DNA of 64,000 nucleotides from positions 62,453,251 through 62,517,250 of the forward strand of contig OX123188.2 of assembly GCA_944739405.2 (NCBI GenBank), given 5' to 3'. Below the pieces are notes generated by a model. It was not told the origin of the DNA, did no database searches, and was given only the letters and a program-made list of their open reading frames with translations. This stretch comes from Euclidia mi. Taxonomy: Eukaryota; Arthropoda; Insecta; Lepidoptera; Erebidae. Every line of letters starts with the position of its first letter. The first letter of the stretch is position 1. Positions 1-8,985 of this stretch are shown here, piece after piece. A program made the translations under genes and the position numbers.

Positions 1-387
1 AAAATATAAAGTCTTTCGACTATGAGTTAAGGGATTTCTACTGCAATTCTTCCATTTGTCCTTCTACTATCATTTGTTCCTTCAACATATCTCATTTGGT
101 ATGGGCGTGTGGGTTGTCGGGCTAGGAGATGTAAGTAAAATAACCGTTGTGTATAGATCACATTATAATATTACTCACAATACAATTATTACAATTTCTA
201 TCAAAAATTAGCGTCCGCCGTACACGTGGCCGGGAGCGCCTGTTCAGCTGTTTTCTCGTTGACTGCGATTCAAAAACAGTGCTCACCTCGCCAGAGCCCG
301 GTGTTCGCTATTGGAATGTCGTTCTTCTTGGCGGCCTGTAACATTGTAGCAAACCTCATTGGTAACCACCAATGAGGTTAGCCTATA
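1..387. repeat. Right-hand part of a high-identity dispersed repeat (copy 1)
   Basis: From about position 6 to 387 this matches 21649-22031 with only about four differences seen by eye (one substitution near 22, a 1-base indel, two substitutions near 233-256). Both copies end at the same place, GCCTATA, just after a 12-bp perfect hairpin at 352-379, and then diverge completely, so 387 looks like a true element edge. Homology upstream is cut by the window start. The class is not clear: a hairpin near one end recalls Helitron 3' ends, but the CTRR terminus is absent. Confidence 0.75.
352..379. repeat. Perfect 12-bp hairpin near repeat edge
   Basis: Arms AACCTCATTGGT and ACCAATGAGGTT enclose a 4-base loop AACC. 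The same hairpin occurs at 21996-22023 in the second copy of the repeat, about 8 bp from the shared edge. Confidence 0.85.
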
Positions 388-1129
388 CGGCCATTCTGAC
401 GAATCGCACGACCTCGTGCGCATGGTGTCCAGCATCTACAGGACGCAGCATTATTCCTCCAGACCTGTTCAATGAGTAAAGATGCACATTAACATTCGCT
501 CGGCCTTTTCTGACCAGAATGAAATACATCGCTACTGCGTAGTATACCAACCATGACCAGAATGAAATACATCGCTACTGCTTAGTGTACCAACCATGGT
601 ACAGGCATAGTATAACCATGGCACCCTCTTAGGGTACCAGGTCTTACTGAACGAATACCAAAATGCTACATACTAGGCTTATCAGGCTCAGCTGACTAGG
701 CCCTTTCAATTAATCATCAGAGTGCGGACCGGGCATACTAGGCCCCTTTCGACCGACTCACAACCTTGGACAGAGCATACTGGACCCTTCCGATAGACTC
801 CAATCATGGACAGGGCATACTGGACCCTTCCGATAGACTCCAATTATGGACTCTCAAAGCGTGGAGCTACAACTATACAACACACGTACACGCATACCTT
901 TACTCAAGTCACCATTACTTAGCGAGTCGTCCTACGGTGCGGAGACTATCGACGCTGGCAGCAGTGATGTCTTCTCATCAGGAATGGACGCTGTCTCACC
1001 GTCGGTTTCTTAGGACTGTTCAATTTCGTTACCATTAATCGCAGGCACTTCATCCTCATCGAAGATATTGGTTAGAGTAGTAAATATTTCTACCAGGTCT
1101 TCAAAATCCTGAAGCATACAAGTTTTAAT
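388..1129. repeat. Spacer with two short tandem repeats
   Basis: Two 43-bp copies starting TGACCAGAATGAAATACATC lie at 511-597. A roughly 40-bp unit containing GGCATACTGGACCCTTCCG is repeated about three times at 726-851, the first copy diverged. The minus strand around 1010-1140 stays open in frame with the downstream LINE tail but has no recognisable domain. No gene is seen. Confidence 0.6.
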
Positions 1130-1545
1130 GAGCCTACTTGTGAACAAGGTTAAAGCGATTGATGCTTTACTTTTATTCATCATCATCATCATCATCTTAG
1201 CGCTGTCACGGTTGCGCTCCAAAACCCACGCTTTGGAGCCCGGGGTCCGCTTTCCGGCTATGCATCCTTGGTGGTTAGTTGGTTGGCACGCATATCATCC
1301 CTTACGACGTCAAGCCAGCATTCCTTTGGCCTTCCCCGTTTACCGGGACTCGGCGGAGGTAGCATGGCAAGACATTTGTTACCCACGTAAGATGCCGGTT
1401 GACATAAGACGTGGCCATACCAGTGTAGACTACACTCTTGCAGTTTGTCAGCAATGTCACGGACATGAAGGCTACCCCGAATGCGGGAGTTCCTAATGCG
1501 GTCCTTCCGCGTGACATCACTTATCCAGTGCAGCATGTTCATCTC
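1130..1545 (-). pseudogene. RTE-type LINE, 3' end fragment (reverse transcriptase C-terminus)
   Basis: Read on the minus strand, 1542-1258 encodes the tail of a LINE reverse transcriptase: an HWYGHV motif (residues about 41-46 of the open stretch), a KRGRP basic block and WLDVVRDD, the usual C-terminal signature of insect RTE-like endonuclease/reverse transcriptases. A stop and a frame change follow at about 1258. The copy then ends in a run of ATG/GAT triplets at 1176-1196, the usual tail of these elements. Everything upstream of this C-terminal piece is missing, so it is a 5'-truncated dead copy. Family-level assignment is from motif memory, not a search. Confidence 0.7.
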
Positions 1546-1589
1546 CTTTACTTTTATTCATAGAGACTTATCCAAAACTAGTTATGACG

Positions 1590-1632
1590 AATTGTTACTG
1601 TACAATTTTGAATTGTTACTGTACAATTTTTA
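1590..1632. repeat. Short tandem duplication
   Basis: A 21-bp unit, GAATTGTTACTGTACAATTT plus T, occurs twice in direct succession. Nothing else is seen between the LINE fragment and the SINE. Confidence 0.7.
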
Positions 1633-1741
1633 AGTCATCTTCCATGCACTAGCTATAAATAATGTGTCGCGGGGGAATTTACAAACATACAACCAACAGA
1701 CACCAAAACCAAGTACAATCAAGTACATCTAAACCACCATT

Positions 1742-1910
1742 TGTGGGTTACACACAGTGTTTCGTATGGGGACTGAACCCATAACACTCAGCTCAGTGTG
1801 AAGCGGTATTTGAGGACCACACAAAGTGTTGTCTCGTGTAGGAATGAACCTACAACACTCGGCACAGTGTGAAGTGGTGAGATGGTCGCTTTAACCACTA
1901 CGCTGTAAGA
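1742..1910 (-). mobile_element. Dimeric tRNA-headed SINE (family gamma)
   Basis: On the minus strand the right end reads CAGCGTAGTGGTTAAAGCGA (box A-like), followed by box B GGTTCATTCC at 1850-1841. A second, related unit follows about 71 bp on with box B GGTTCAGTCC at 1779-1770. Both units share the CACACTG...GTGTTG context, so the element looks like a head-to-tail dimer of one tRNA-like monomer. A decayed single copy of the same family is at 41462-41570. No tRNA cloverleaf can be drawn, so this is not a tRNA gene. Confidence 0.6.
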
Positions 1911-2134
1911 TAAGCAATTTTGGCTTTGAATATTTTTTTCTTTACTTGAACGTTAAGTAGTTTGGGCTGTAAATACTTTTTTGTAATACTTTAGAGCATG
2001 CTGGCAACACCGGCCGAGTAACTTTCAAATTCGTTACAGTCCGTATTTTTAATTAATTTTATTGTTAAATTTTAGTGGTAAATATACAAAGTAACTGTTA
2101 AATAACACGAATAGTGACTACAAATGTTCGCAGC
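1911..2134. other. AT-rich spacer
   Basis: No ORF, tRNA-like head or inverted end recognised. It is the left flank of the CR1-like LINE. Confidence 0.6.
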
Positions 2135-2148
2135 TTGTAAAAAATACA

Positions 2149-2766
2149 AACAACGCTAAAAACGAAGTTTTACGATCAAAACAGCTGTTTGACAGCTACA
2201 ACGGACCGTTTATAGAACTTTTTGTAAACTCCAGGGAGTATATTAATTTATATTATACACACAAACATTACACACTTTTCATTAAGCACAATATAGAATA
2301 CTTTTATTTACTAATCTACTTAGCATCAACGTTATTTTCAATAGTAAATGTTTACCTTCCTATTCCCCAATATAAAATTCGTGAAGTGATATTATAAAGA
2401 AAAACAAACCATCACTTACCATAATACACGAGATAAGAACAAGTTTATGTAATTACATTAATTTAGAAACAAATAAGTAACTTATTGTTTTAAAATACAT
2501 AATATATTAGATTTTTTGTTTTTTGTTTACCTACCTACATTCCTAAATAGTTCATTTTAAAAATAGGTACACTTCCACACTAATTCTAGAATATTAAGTC
2601 AAATAACATCTTTAAATTACTTATTTTCTGTATCTTCTCTATTGTTTTTCTACATTCTTACTCCTTTTGTATAGGTGCATTTTACACATTAGGTACTGAT
2701 CAGTCTGTCTCCTGTCATCTTGTTTCTTTCTGTCCTTAGGTGTTTGGTGTACCCTTTGCTGCAACA
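2149..2766 (+). promoter_or_regulatory. 5' UTR / internal promoter region of CR1-like LINE
   Basis: About 618 bp between the left TSD and the first in-frame ATG of ORF1. LINEs of this kind carry their promoter inside the 5' UTR. A pyrimidine tract followed by TTAG at 2727-2738 resembles a splice acceptor; the ORF1 frame is open back to at least 2740, so ORF1 could begin upstream or by splicing. No specific promoter motif is identified. Confidence 0.45.
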
Positions 2767-4368
2767 ATGAGCACTTATATGATGACCCGTAAGGCCACAG
2801 CAAAGGACATGGAAAATAAGCTCAAAATAGCCTTGATGGAATTAAGAAAGTGCCAGGAGGAAAATAATCACCTACTGAAAGAGCGTTCTGATTGTGAAGA
2901 GGATATCAAGATTGTTAATGACAGGGTCTCAAACTTAAAAGCACAACTCGCTGAACTTCACATTGAGTACATGGACACTCTTGCGCAGCGAGACAGGTTG
3001 CAGGAAGAGATCAATACATTAACAACTTGCAATGACACCTATTCCTGGTCTGTAAGTCGGATCACTGAGCTTGAAAGCAATTTAGAACAGGCTTTGTTAA
3101 AGGTAAAATCGTTAGAGGAAACGGTGCAGGTACTTAACCGTGGTGCAACACAGAACCTTTATTCAGAGGTTTTAGGTGATAAATTATGCTTAGGGACTAA
3201 TAGACATAGTATACAACTAAAAAGTTATGTTAAAAATTTTAAGCAACAAAGGAAATTATGTAACATAAACAAAAATATTAGTAAACTAGTACAGAACTTG
3301 AAACAGTATAATAAATCAAAAAATATAACAAACCAATACAAAAATTTAGTTTCTGAACGTAAGGAATTGTTACAGGACCTAGAAAATTATAATATAGAAT
3401 TAATTAATGGTAGGATGTTATATGATCAGCATACAAGGGATCTCAAATCACAAATCAGCGCTTTAGAGTCACAACTAAATAGGATGAATATCCAGTATGA
3501 GAAAGAGGTTCAGGTATATATAAGTAAATATGATGAGATTGCACGAATTGGTAAGAATAATCTGGAATATGTAAAGGCCTTGACAATTACAAATAATTAC
3601 TCAAATTGTTCAAAATCATGCTTGTTAGGTAATGAATCTCTAATTATAGGTGATAGTGATTCAGGTTCAAGTTCTAGTTCTAGTACAACCAATAGTCCAA
3701 AGGATAAGACACCCTTAGTTGATAACTCTGGCACAAAAAAAGTTTACATGTTTTCAGATAGGTTAGGTGTAGGTTTAGGTAGCTTAATGAGTAGTCATTT
3801 ACAGCAACAGAAAATCATTAATTATTGTTATCCAGGGTCCTCTTTTTCACACTTAATAGATAGTTTAAAACAAACAACATTAGATAGACATTCAACAATA
3901 ATTATTATATATGGTGACAGCCAAATTGTGAACAAAAAAGATATTTACAATTTAACAGAAGTAATGTTATCACTTCATAAAAACCTAGGATGTCAATTTA
4001 TTACTTGTGCTTTACCTTATTCAAGTGTATTAGATGAAAAGGTAAATCAACATATATTTGACCTAAATTTGTGTTTATACAATATGACATGGCAGTATAA
4101 AGATATTATTTTATATTTTGACATAAATAAATTCATTAATAAATATAATTACACATTGACCAAAGATACTATGTATCTTTCACTATTTTATAAACAACAA
4201 ATTGCTAAATTATTAGCATATAATATACAATATGACACAGGTACATGCAGGGTATCCAAGAAAATGGTTTCTGTAAATAATTCTGTCTTTACCATTCCTT
4301 CTATTTTAAATACAGACACGAGTTCTTTAAACTTAAGAATAGGACAAAGGATAGACATTGTCAATTGA
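2767..4368 (+). CDS. LINE ORF1 protein: coiled coil and SGNH/esterase-like domain
   Basis: Likely the nucleic-acid-binding/chaperone protein of the CR1-like LINE. The first in-frame ATG is 2767; the open frame reaches back to a GTG at 2740. Residues about 10-130 and 205-275 are heptad-rich and predicted coiled coil. A Ser-rich linker (SGSSSSSSTTNSP) lies near 298-310. From about 326 to 470 there is an SGNH-hydrolase-like fold signature: FSDRLG at the place of the GDS block, YPGSS, and IIIYGDSQI at the GxND block. Catalytic residues look degenerate (SDR in place of GDS). Esterase-type ORF1 is known from CR1 elements. No PHD/zinc finger is visible at the N-terminus, which some CR1 ORF1 proteins have. 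It ends overlapping ORF2 by 4 bases. Confidence 0.75.
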   Translation: MSTYMMTRKATAKDMENKLKIALMELRKCQEENNHLLKERSDCEEDIKIVNDRVSNLKAQLAELHIEYMDTLAQRDRLQEEINTLTTCNDTYSWSVSRITELESNLEQALLKVKSLEETVQVLNRGATQNLYSEVLGDKLCLGTNRHSIQLKSYVKNFKQQRKLCNINKNISKLVQNLKQYNKSKNITNQYKNLVSERKELLQDLENYNIELINGRMLYDQHTRDLKSQISALESQLNRMNIQYEKEVQVYISKYDEIARIGKNNLEYVKALTITNNYSNCSKSCLLGNESLIIGDSDSGSSSSSSTTNSPKDKTPLVDNSGTKKVYMFSDRLGVGLGSLMSSHLQQQKIINYCYPGSSFSHLIDSLKQTTLDRHSTIIIIYGDSQIVNKKDIYNLTEVMLSLHKNLGCQFITCALPYSSVLDEKVNQHIFDLNLCLYNMTWQYKDIILYFDINKFINKYNYTLTKDTMYLSLFYKQQIAKLLAYNIQYDTGTCRVSKKMVSVNNSVFTIPSILNTDTSSLNLRIGQRIDIVN

Positions 4369-7193
4369 ATGTAGCACATCAAAATATACAGGGTCTATCT
4401 GGCAAACATTTAGAATTAAGTTTATACTTAGAAAGCCACAATATTAAAATTATGTGCATAACGGAGCATTGGTTAAAGGATTATCAAATTAAATTTTTAA
4501 ATAACATGCATTACACTGTGCAAAGTGCTTTCACTAGGAGTCAAGCTATCCATGGTGGATCCTTGATACTAGTTTCAAATACCATACCATGTAAGGAGCG
4601 AAAGGACATAAGCACCTTGTCTGTAGAACGAACTATAGAAATGTCCTGCATTGAGCTGGAACAGTATATTGTTATATGTGTGTATCGCCCTCCTTTAAGT
4701 AACTTTAATGTGTTTGAGTCTACTATGGAAGACGCAATTGGTAAAATTAGGACCAATAAAAAAGGTATCATAGTTTGTGGTGATTTTAACATTAATTTAT
4801 TAGATAGTTCACCAATGACTAGTAGGCTTTTAAACCTTTTTAAATCATTTAATTTGACAAATTTATTTTTTGAACCTACTAGAATAACAGCATCATCTTC
4901 CACTTGCCTTGACAATATATTTAGTAATCATACAGTATTACATAAATTAGTTACTACTGACTTAACTTCGGATCACTGTGGTCAATTGGCAGGTTTTTCA
5001 TATATTCATGAAAAAGTCGTACATAAGGTGACAGTTAGGCCATTACCTAGGCGTAAATTTATTGAATTTAGGAACAAAATTTTAGTAGGTATTAATCCTG
5101 ATATGATGGAGCTTAAATCACCTAATAAGATTTATGATACTATGTTTAATATAGTGCAAAACGAATTTAGAAGTACTTTTAAGACCAAGGAAAAAGTAAT
5201 CAAGGAGTCTAGAGCATTTAGTGAGTGGGCTACTGTAGGTATTCACAAAAGCAGAGCAAGGATGTATGAGTTGTATGGTATGAAGAAATACAATTTTAAT
5301 GCGAGCTTCACTGAGTATGTCAGAAATTATTCAAAAATATTTAAAAAGGTATGCAGTATAGCTAAGGCAGTATTCATTAGTGACAAAATTAGGAAGTCTT
5401 CTAATAAAGTTAAGGCCACCTGGCAAGCTATTAACGAAGCAACGGGCAAAACAACCTTAAGGAACACCAATGTTAACTTGCTAGATAATAATAAAATTAT
5501 TAACAATAAAGAAGAAGTTGCACACACATTCAATAATTTTTTTGCTAGCATACCTATTACTACTACTAGAGGTCTAAACTCATCAGCTTCAGGTGCAGAA
5601 AATTTATTAGAATCAAGTGTACAAAAATGTGATGTAATATTTAAATTCAGCCCTATTAGTTCTACTGACATTATAAACACCTTTCAATCTCTAGAGTCTA
5701 AGAATACAGGTGATCTCTGGGGAATATCTGTTAAGATATTGAAAAGTATAATAGATATAGTAGCTCCTTATCTTAGTAACTTGTTTAATAAGTGTATAGA
5801 ATCAGGCGATTTTCCAGATTTAATGAAACATAGTAAGATAATACCTCTGTTTAAATCCGGCAGTAAGACTGATCCTAGTAATTATAGGCCAATTTCAATA
5901 CTACCTACTTTTAGTAAAATCTTTGAAAAGATCATACTCAAGCAACTTCTGAAACACTTTAATTTAAACAGCCTCCTTCATACTGAGCAATATGGTTTTA
6001 CTAAGGGTCACTCGACGACGGATGCAGGAGTAGCGTTACTCAAACACGTCTACAATGCATGGGAGAAATCTCAGAATGCTATTGGTGTGTTTTGCGACCT
6101 TTCGAAAGCCTTCGATTGTGTCTGCCATGATACGCTCTTGTGCAAACTTAAACATTACGGCGTCCAGACTAAAGCATTGGATGTTATTAAGGCATATTTA
6201 AATAACAGAATCCAATGTGTCGAAATAAATGGCTCAAAATCCAGTGGTTTACCAGTACAATTGGGAGTGCCGCAGGGTAGTATCCTAGGGCCTTTCTTGT
6301 TTCTTGTGTACATTAATGATTTGCCATTTTACCTGAGAAACATTTGTGACGTGGTATTGTTTGCTGACGATACTTCATTGATATTTGAAGTAGATAGAAA
6401 TAAGGAAAACTTTACCGAAATAAACAGTGCTCTTACTCAGGTGACTAAATGGTTTACTGTAAACAACTTAGTACTGAACGCCAAAAAAACCAAATGTGTT
6501 AAGTTTGCTTTGCCAAACGTCAGAAACCTTGGTACTAACATCGTTTTAAATGGTGATGTACTGGAAACAACTGAATCTACGTTGTTTCTAGGAATAACAC
6601 TTGATTCAAAGTTGCAATGGGGCGCACACATTACATATCTGTCAGCGAAACTTAGTTCGGCTGCTTATGCCATTAAGAAGGTGCGTAGTTTAACAGATGT
6701 CGATACGGCTAGGCTGGTATATTTTGGCTATTTTCATAGTGTTATGTCATATAGCATATTACTATGGGGTAGAGCTGCTGATATCGAAAGTATTTTTATA
6801 TTGCAAAAAAGAGCAGTTCGGGCCATTTACCAATTACGAACAAGAGTTTCGCTCAAGGAAAGATTTAAGGACATCGGTATTTTAACTGTAGCGTCTCAGT
6901 ATATTTATGCCAGTGTTTTGCATGTGCGTAGGAATATAAATTCATATTCAAAGAATAGTGATATTCACTCTATTAATACAAGAAATAGACATAAATTATA
7001 TGTTCCGTATTTCCGTTTGTGTAAAACTCATAATTCTTTTATAGGACAAAGTTTACGCATCTACAACAAGATACCGATATGTATTTTAGACTTGCCGTTT
7101 AGCGCATTTAAGACAACGATTAAAAATAACCTAATGCAAAAGGCTTATTACAATTTAAATGATTACCTTAATGACAAATGCGCTTGGCAATAA
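4365..7193 (+). CDS. LINE ORF2: APE endonuclease and reverse transcriptase
   Basis: Intact 942-codon frame. The N-terminal endonuclease has HQNIQGLS, CITEHW (Glu34), VCGDFNINLLD near residues 140-150 and a TSDHCG motif near 203. The reverse transcriptase has the SNYRPISILP block, GFTKGHSTTDA, DLSKAFDCV (first catalytic Asp), GVPQGSILGPFLF and FADD at residues 666-669 (6360-6371). It nicks target DNA and copies the element RNA there. It has no ATG at the start: the frame opens at TTG 4365, which overlaps the ORF1 stop (TGA 4366-4368) in the -1 frame. Translation therefore probably depends on reinitiation or frameshifting at the overlap. All catalytic residues are present. Confidence 0.9.
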   Translation: MNVAHQNIQGLSGKHLELSLYLESHNIKIMCITEHWLKDYQIKFLNNMHYTVQSAFTRSQAIHGGSLILVSNTIPCKERKDISTLSVERTIEMSCIELEQYIVICVYRPPLSNFNVFESTMEDAIGKIRTNKKGIIVCGDFNINLLDSSPMTSRLLNLFKSFNLTNLFFEPTRITASSSTCLDNIFSNHTVLHKLVTTDLTSDHCGQLAGFSYIHEKVVHKVTVRPLPRRKFIEFRNKILVGINPDMMELKSPNKIYDTMFNIVQNEFRSTFKTKEKVIKESRAFSEWATVGIHKSRARMYELYGMKKYNFNASFTEYVRNYSKIFKKVCSIAKAVFISDKIRKSSNKVKATWQAINEATGKTTLRNTNVNLLDNNKIINNKEEVAHTFNNFFASIPITTTRGLNSSASGAENLLESSVQKCDVIFKFSPISSTDIINTFQSLESKNTGDLWGISVKILKSIIDIVAPYLSNLFNKCIESGDFPDLMKHSKIIPLFKSGSKTDPSNYRPISILPTFSKIFEKIILKQLLKHFNLNSLLHTEQYGFTKGHSTTDAGVALLKHVYNAWEKSQNAIGVFCDLSKAFDCVCHDTLLCKLKHYGVQTKALDVIKAYLNNRIQCVEINGSKSSGLPVQLGVPQGSILGPFLFLVYINDLPFYLRNICDVVLFADDTSLIFEVDRNKENFTEINSALTQVTKWFTVNNLVLNAKKTKCVKFALPNVRNLGTNIVLNGDVLETTESTLFLGITLDSKLQWGAHITYLSAKLSSAAYAIKKVRSLTDVDTARLVYFGYFHSVMSYSILLWGRAADIESIFILQKRAVRAIYQLRTRVSLKERFKDIGILTVASQYIYASVLHVRRNINSYSKNSDIHSINTRNRHKLYVPYFRLCKTHNSFIGQSLRIYNKIPICILDLPFSAFKTTIKNNLMQKAYYNLNDYLNDKCAWQ

Positions 7194-8164
7194 TCTGTTT
7201 TAGTATTCACATAATGATTGGGTAAGTAGGTAGATAATATTAAAATTTTCATGACATGTAATTAAATATGATTCTATTCCCAATAAAATTATATAAGTAA
7301 ATGATGTTTTTTGGAATCGCCATCACATCATTAGATGTCTTTCATGTCGTTAGATACTATTTATTTATTATGTTTAATTTTATTGTCTTGTACTCAATCA
7401 GTTGGATCGGTGGTTGTATTTCAAAAGGTATCACGTCAATTAAATATGGGTACTACATTTGCATTTCTTCACACGTTTTCACAAATTTATGCTATACTTA
7501 ATGATCTGGAAAATGGAGGTAGTTCGCGTTCATGGTCAGTATACCAACAGATTGTTAATTTTATTACTGCTGGTTCGTATACCGTTGTCGTCATGCTCAC
7601 TAAAATGTCATTTCTTGTGGTGGCGTCGTGTGTCGGGTCATCCCTGTCCCTCTAATATGGCGAGAGGGATGATGGCTGGCACATGCGTCATACTCGTGAA
7701 CGGGTGCTACTTGCGATGACTGGTCGATGGCGGTCTTATGGGCTGGTATAATTTTTTATTTATATTTAACTTCATCATTTCCATCATGGTTCTGAACATT
7801 TGCGCGGATTGCCTGCATTGTTAGGTGCATAATGTAAGTGGATGCTCCTGCTTCACCATGTCTATGTTCAGGAGGCTAACTAAATGAACATCAAAATTTA
7901 ACTTGATTATGCTTGAGTATCATGTAAAGTAAATATATACAAGTAACATAGAAGGTATAACAGTTGCAGCACCTTACAAAAGTTTAATTGTTATGTATTA
8001 TTAAAAACCTGGCGATAAAAAAGAGTGACCGTGAGTTTTATTGCCCGTTCTTTCTCATGGTTCTACCTATTGCATTGCGAACGTGGCAGTAAATGTAAAT
8101 GTAGAAGCATACAGTAATAATGTTTAAATTTGACGTTCATAAGTGTCACTTTGTGATCTAAATG
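7194..8164 (+). other. 3' UTR of CR1-like LINE
   Basis: About 1 kb between the ORF2 stop and the polyadenylation signal. The part from about 8010 to 8170 (GAGTGACCGTGAG, GCCCGTTCTT, CATTGCGAACGTGG) looks like the conserved 3' end recognised by this LINE family in Lepidoptera, from memory. It holds one small ORF at 7335-7655. Confidence 0.6.
7335..7655 (+). CDS. Small hypothetical ORF in LINE 3' region, hydrophobic
   Basis: An ATG-started 106-codon frame. It begins with a signal-peptide-like segment (MSFMSLDTIYLLCLILLSC) and has a second hydrophobic stretch near residues 80-105. Similar LINEs usually have no third ORF. The frame may be open by chance, or it may be sequence picked up by read-through. 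Two other frames are partly open over the same stretch, which lowers confidence. No family recognised. Confidence 0.2.
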   Translation: MSFMSLDTIYLLCLILLSCTQSVGSVVVFQKVSRQLNMGTTFAFLHTFSQIYAILNDLENGGSSRSWSVYQQIVNFITAGSYTVVVMLTKMSFLVVASCVGSSLSL

Positions 8165-8194
8165 AATAAAGGATTTTGAGTTTTGAGTTTTGAG
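8165..8194 (+). terminator. Poly(A) signal and TTTTGAG tail of CR1-like LINE
   Basis: AATAAA at 8165-8170 is followed by GGA and three TTTTGAG-type units ending exactly at the right TSD copy. Short tandem 3' tails of this sort replace poly(A) in CR1/jockey-like LINEs. Confidence 0.8.
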
Positions 8195-8208
8195 TTGTAA
8201 AAAATACA

Positions 8209-8796
8209 TTAGTCAAATTTTACTTGAATCTTTGTGTACCAAACTTTCGGTTAGGATATTAGGGCAGTTCCTTTGGATAAAATATATGTCATTTATTACT
8301 TTTAGGTCTCATTTCCGTGACTTTATTTGGCGTTTTTTTTTGTTTTCCTAAGTCACCAAATCAATCATCGAAGGCGCTTAGGATAATTCATCCAAACGAA
8401 TGTCACCTTACATTGTCGCTTACCCTTTTTTTCCCTCCCAAAAAAAAAATCTGGTATGGTGGTTAGATAACAAGGTAAATCAAAGGTTTGGCGGTTAGCT
8501 TACAGAAGAATGACAAACAGTGTCGGTTATCTCACTCTTTCGTTCGAACGAAATGTCGTTAGTGTTACACAGCGAACATTCACCGCGGCGTAAGCACCTC
8601 CGTGCTTGCGAGTCCGTTTGGCGCGAAGTTTTTCGAAGGAAATAAAACAGAAAGATTATTTTAATAGACTTTTATATTCATCTATAATTGTGTATTCTAA
8701 TTAGTTATTTTAAGTGTTATAGGTAAGAAGTCATTCTTTTGCTATCTTGTTCAGACAATACTGAATGGTTAAATAAGTACCTACTACAGTTTTTGT
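8209..8796. other. Spacer
   Basis: No gene. AT-rich with a few GC-richer patches (8540-8640). No inverted ends or tRNA-like motifs found. Confidence 0.5.
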
Positions 8797-8985
8797 TGGC
8801 TGGCCTGGCTTAGGATCATAATCAAGGGTTCGAATCCCAGGTTGGGCCAGCAAGGAATTCTTGGATTTTTGATGAATTCTCAGTAACAGTCAAGAGTTAA
8901 TCCTGCGACTGATATGACTCTGTTGTGTCGAATTGCCTATGGGACTATGAGAGTGAGAGAATAAAAACTGCACGTTTGTTTTGCA
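8797..8985 (+). mobile_element. Partial tRNA-headed SINE
   Basis: GGCTGGCCTGG ... GGGTTCGAATCCC (box B at 8827-8839) ... GGGCCAGC resembles the T-arm and acceptor of a tRNA-derived head. It is followed by a body with GAATTCTCAGTAACAG, matching the body of the SINE at 59232-59632. Box A is missing or degraded. Too decayed to see a TSD. Confidence 0.5.

Larger units (their letters stand above)
2149..8194 (+). mobile_element. Full-length CR1-like non-LTR retrotransposon
   Basis: A 6.05-kb unit bounded by an exact 14-bp direct repeat, TTGTAAAAAATACA, at 2135-2148 and 8195-8208, read as the target-site duplication. Order: about 0.6 kb 5' UTR, ORF1 (coiled coil plus SGNH-like domain), overlapping ORF2 (endonuclease plus reverse transcriptase), about 1 kb 3' region, AATAAA at 8165-8170, then a tail of three TTTTGAG-type repeats. 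An SGNH-like ORF1 with an APE endonuclease/RT ORF2 is typical of the CR1 group; jockey-type elements share the tail style, so the clade is inferred. Both ORFs are open throughout, so the copy may be competent or very young. Confidence 0.85.

Noticed and set aside
1..387. Helitron end, because of the hairpin near the repeat edge
   Set aside because: The edge lacks the CTRR terminus and no A-T insertion site is evident.
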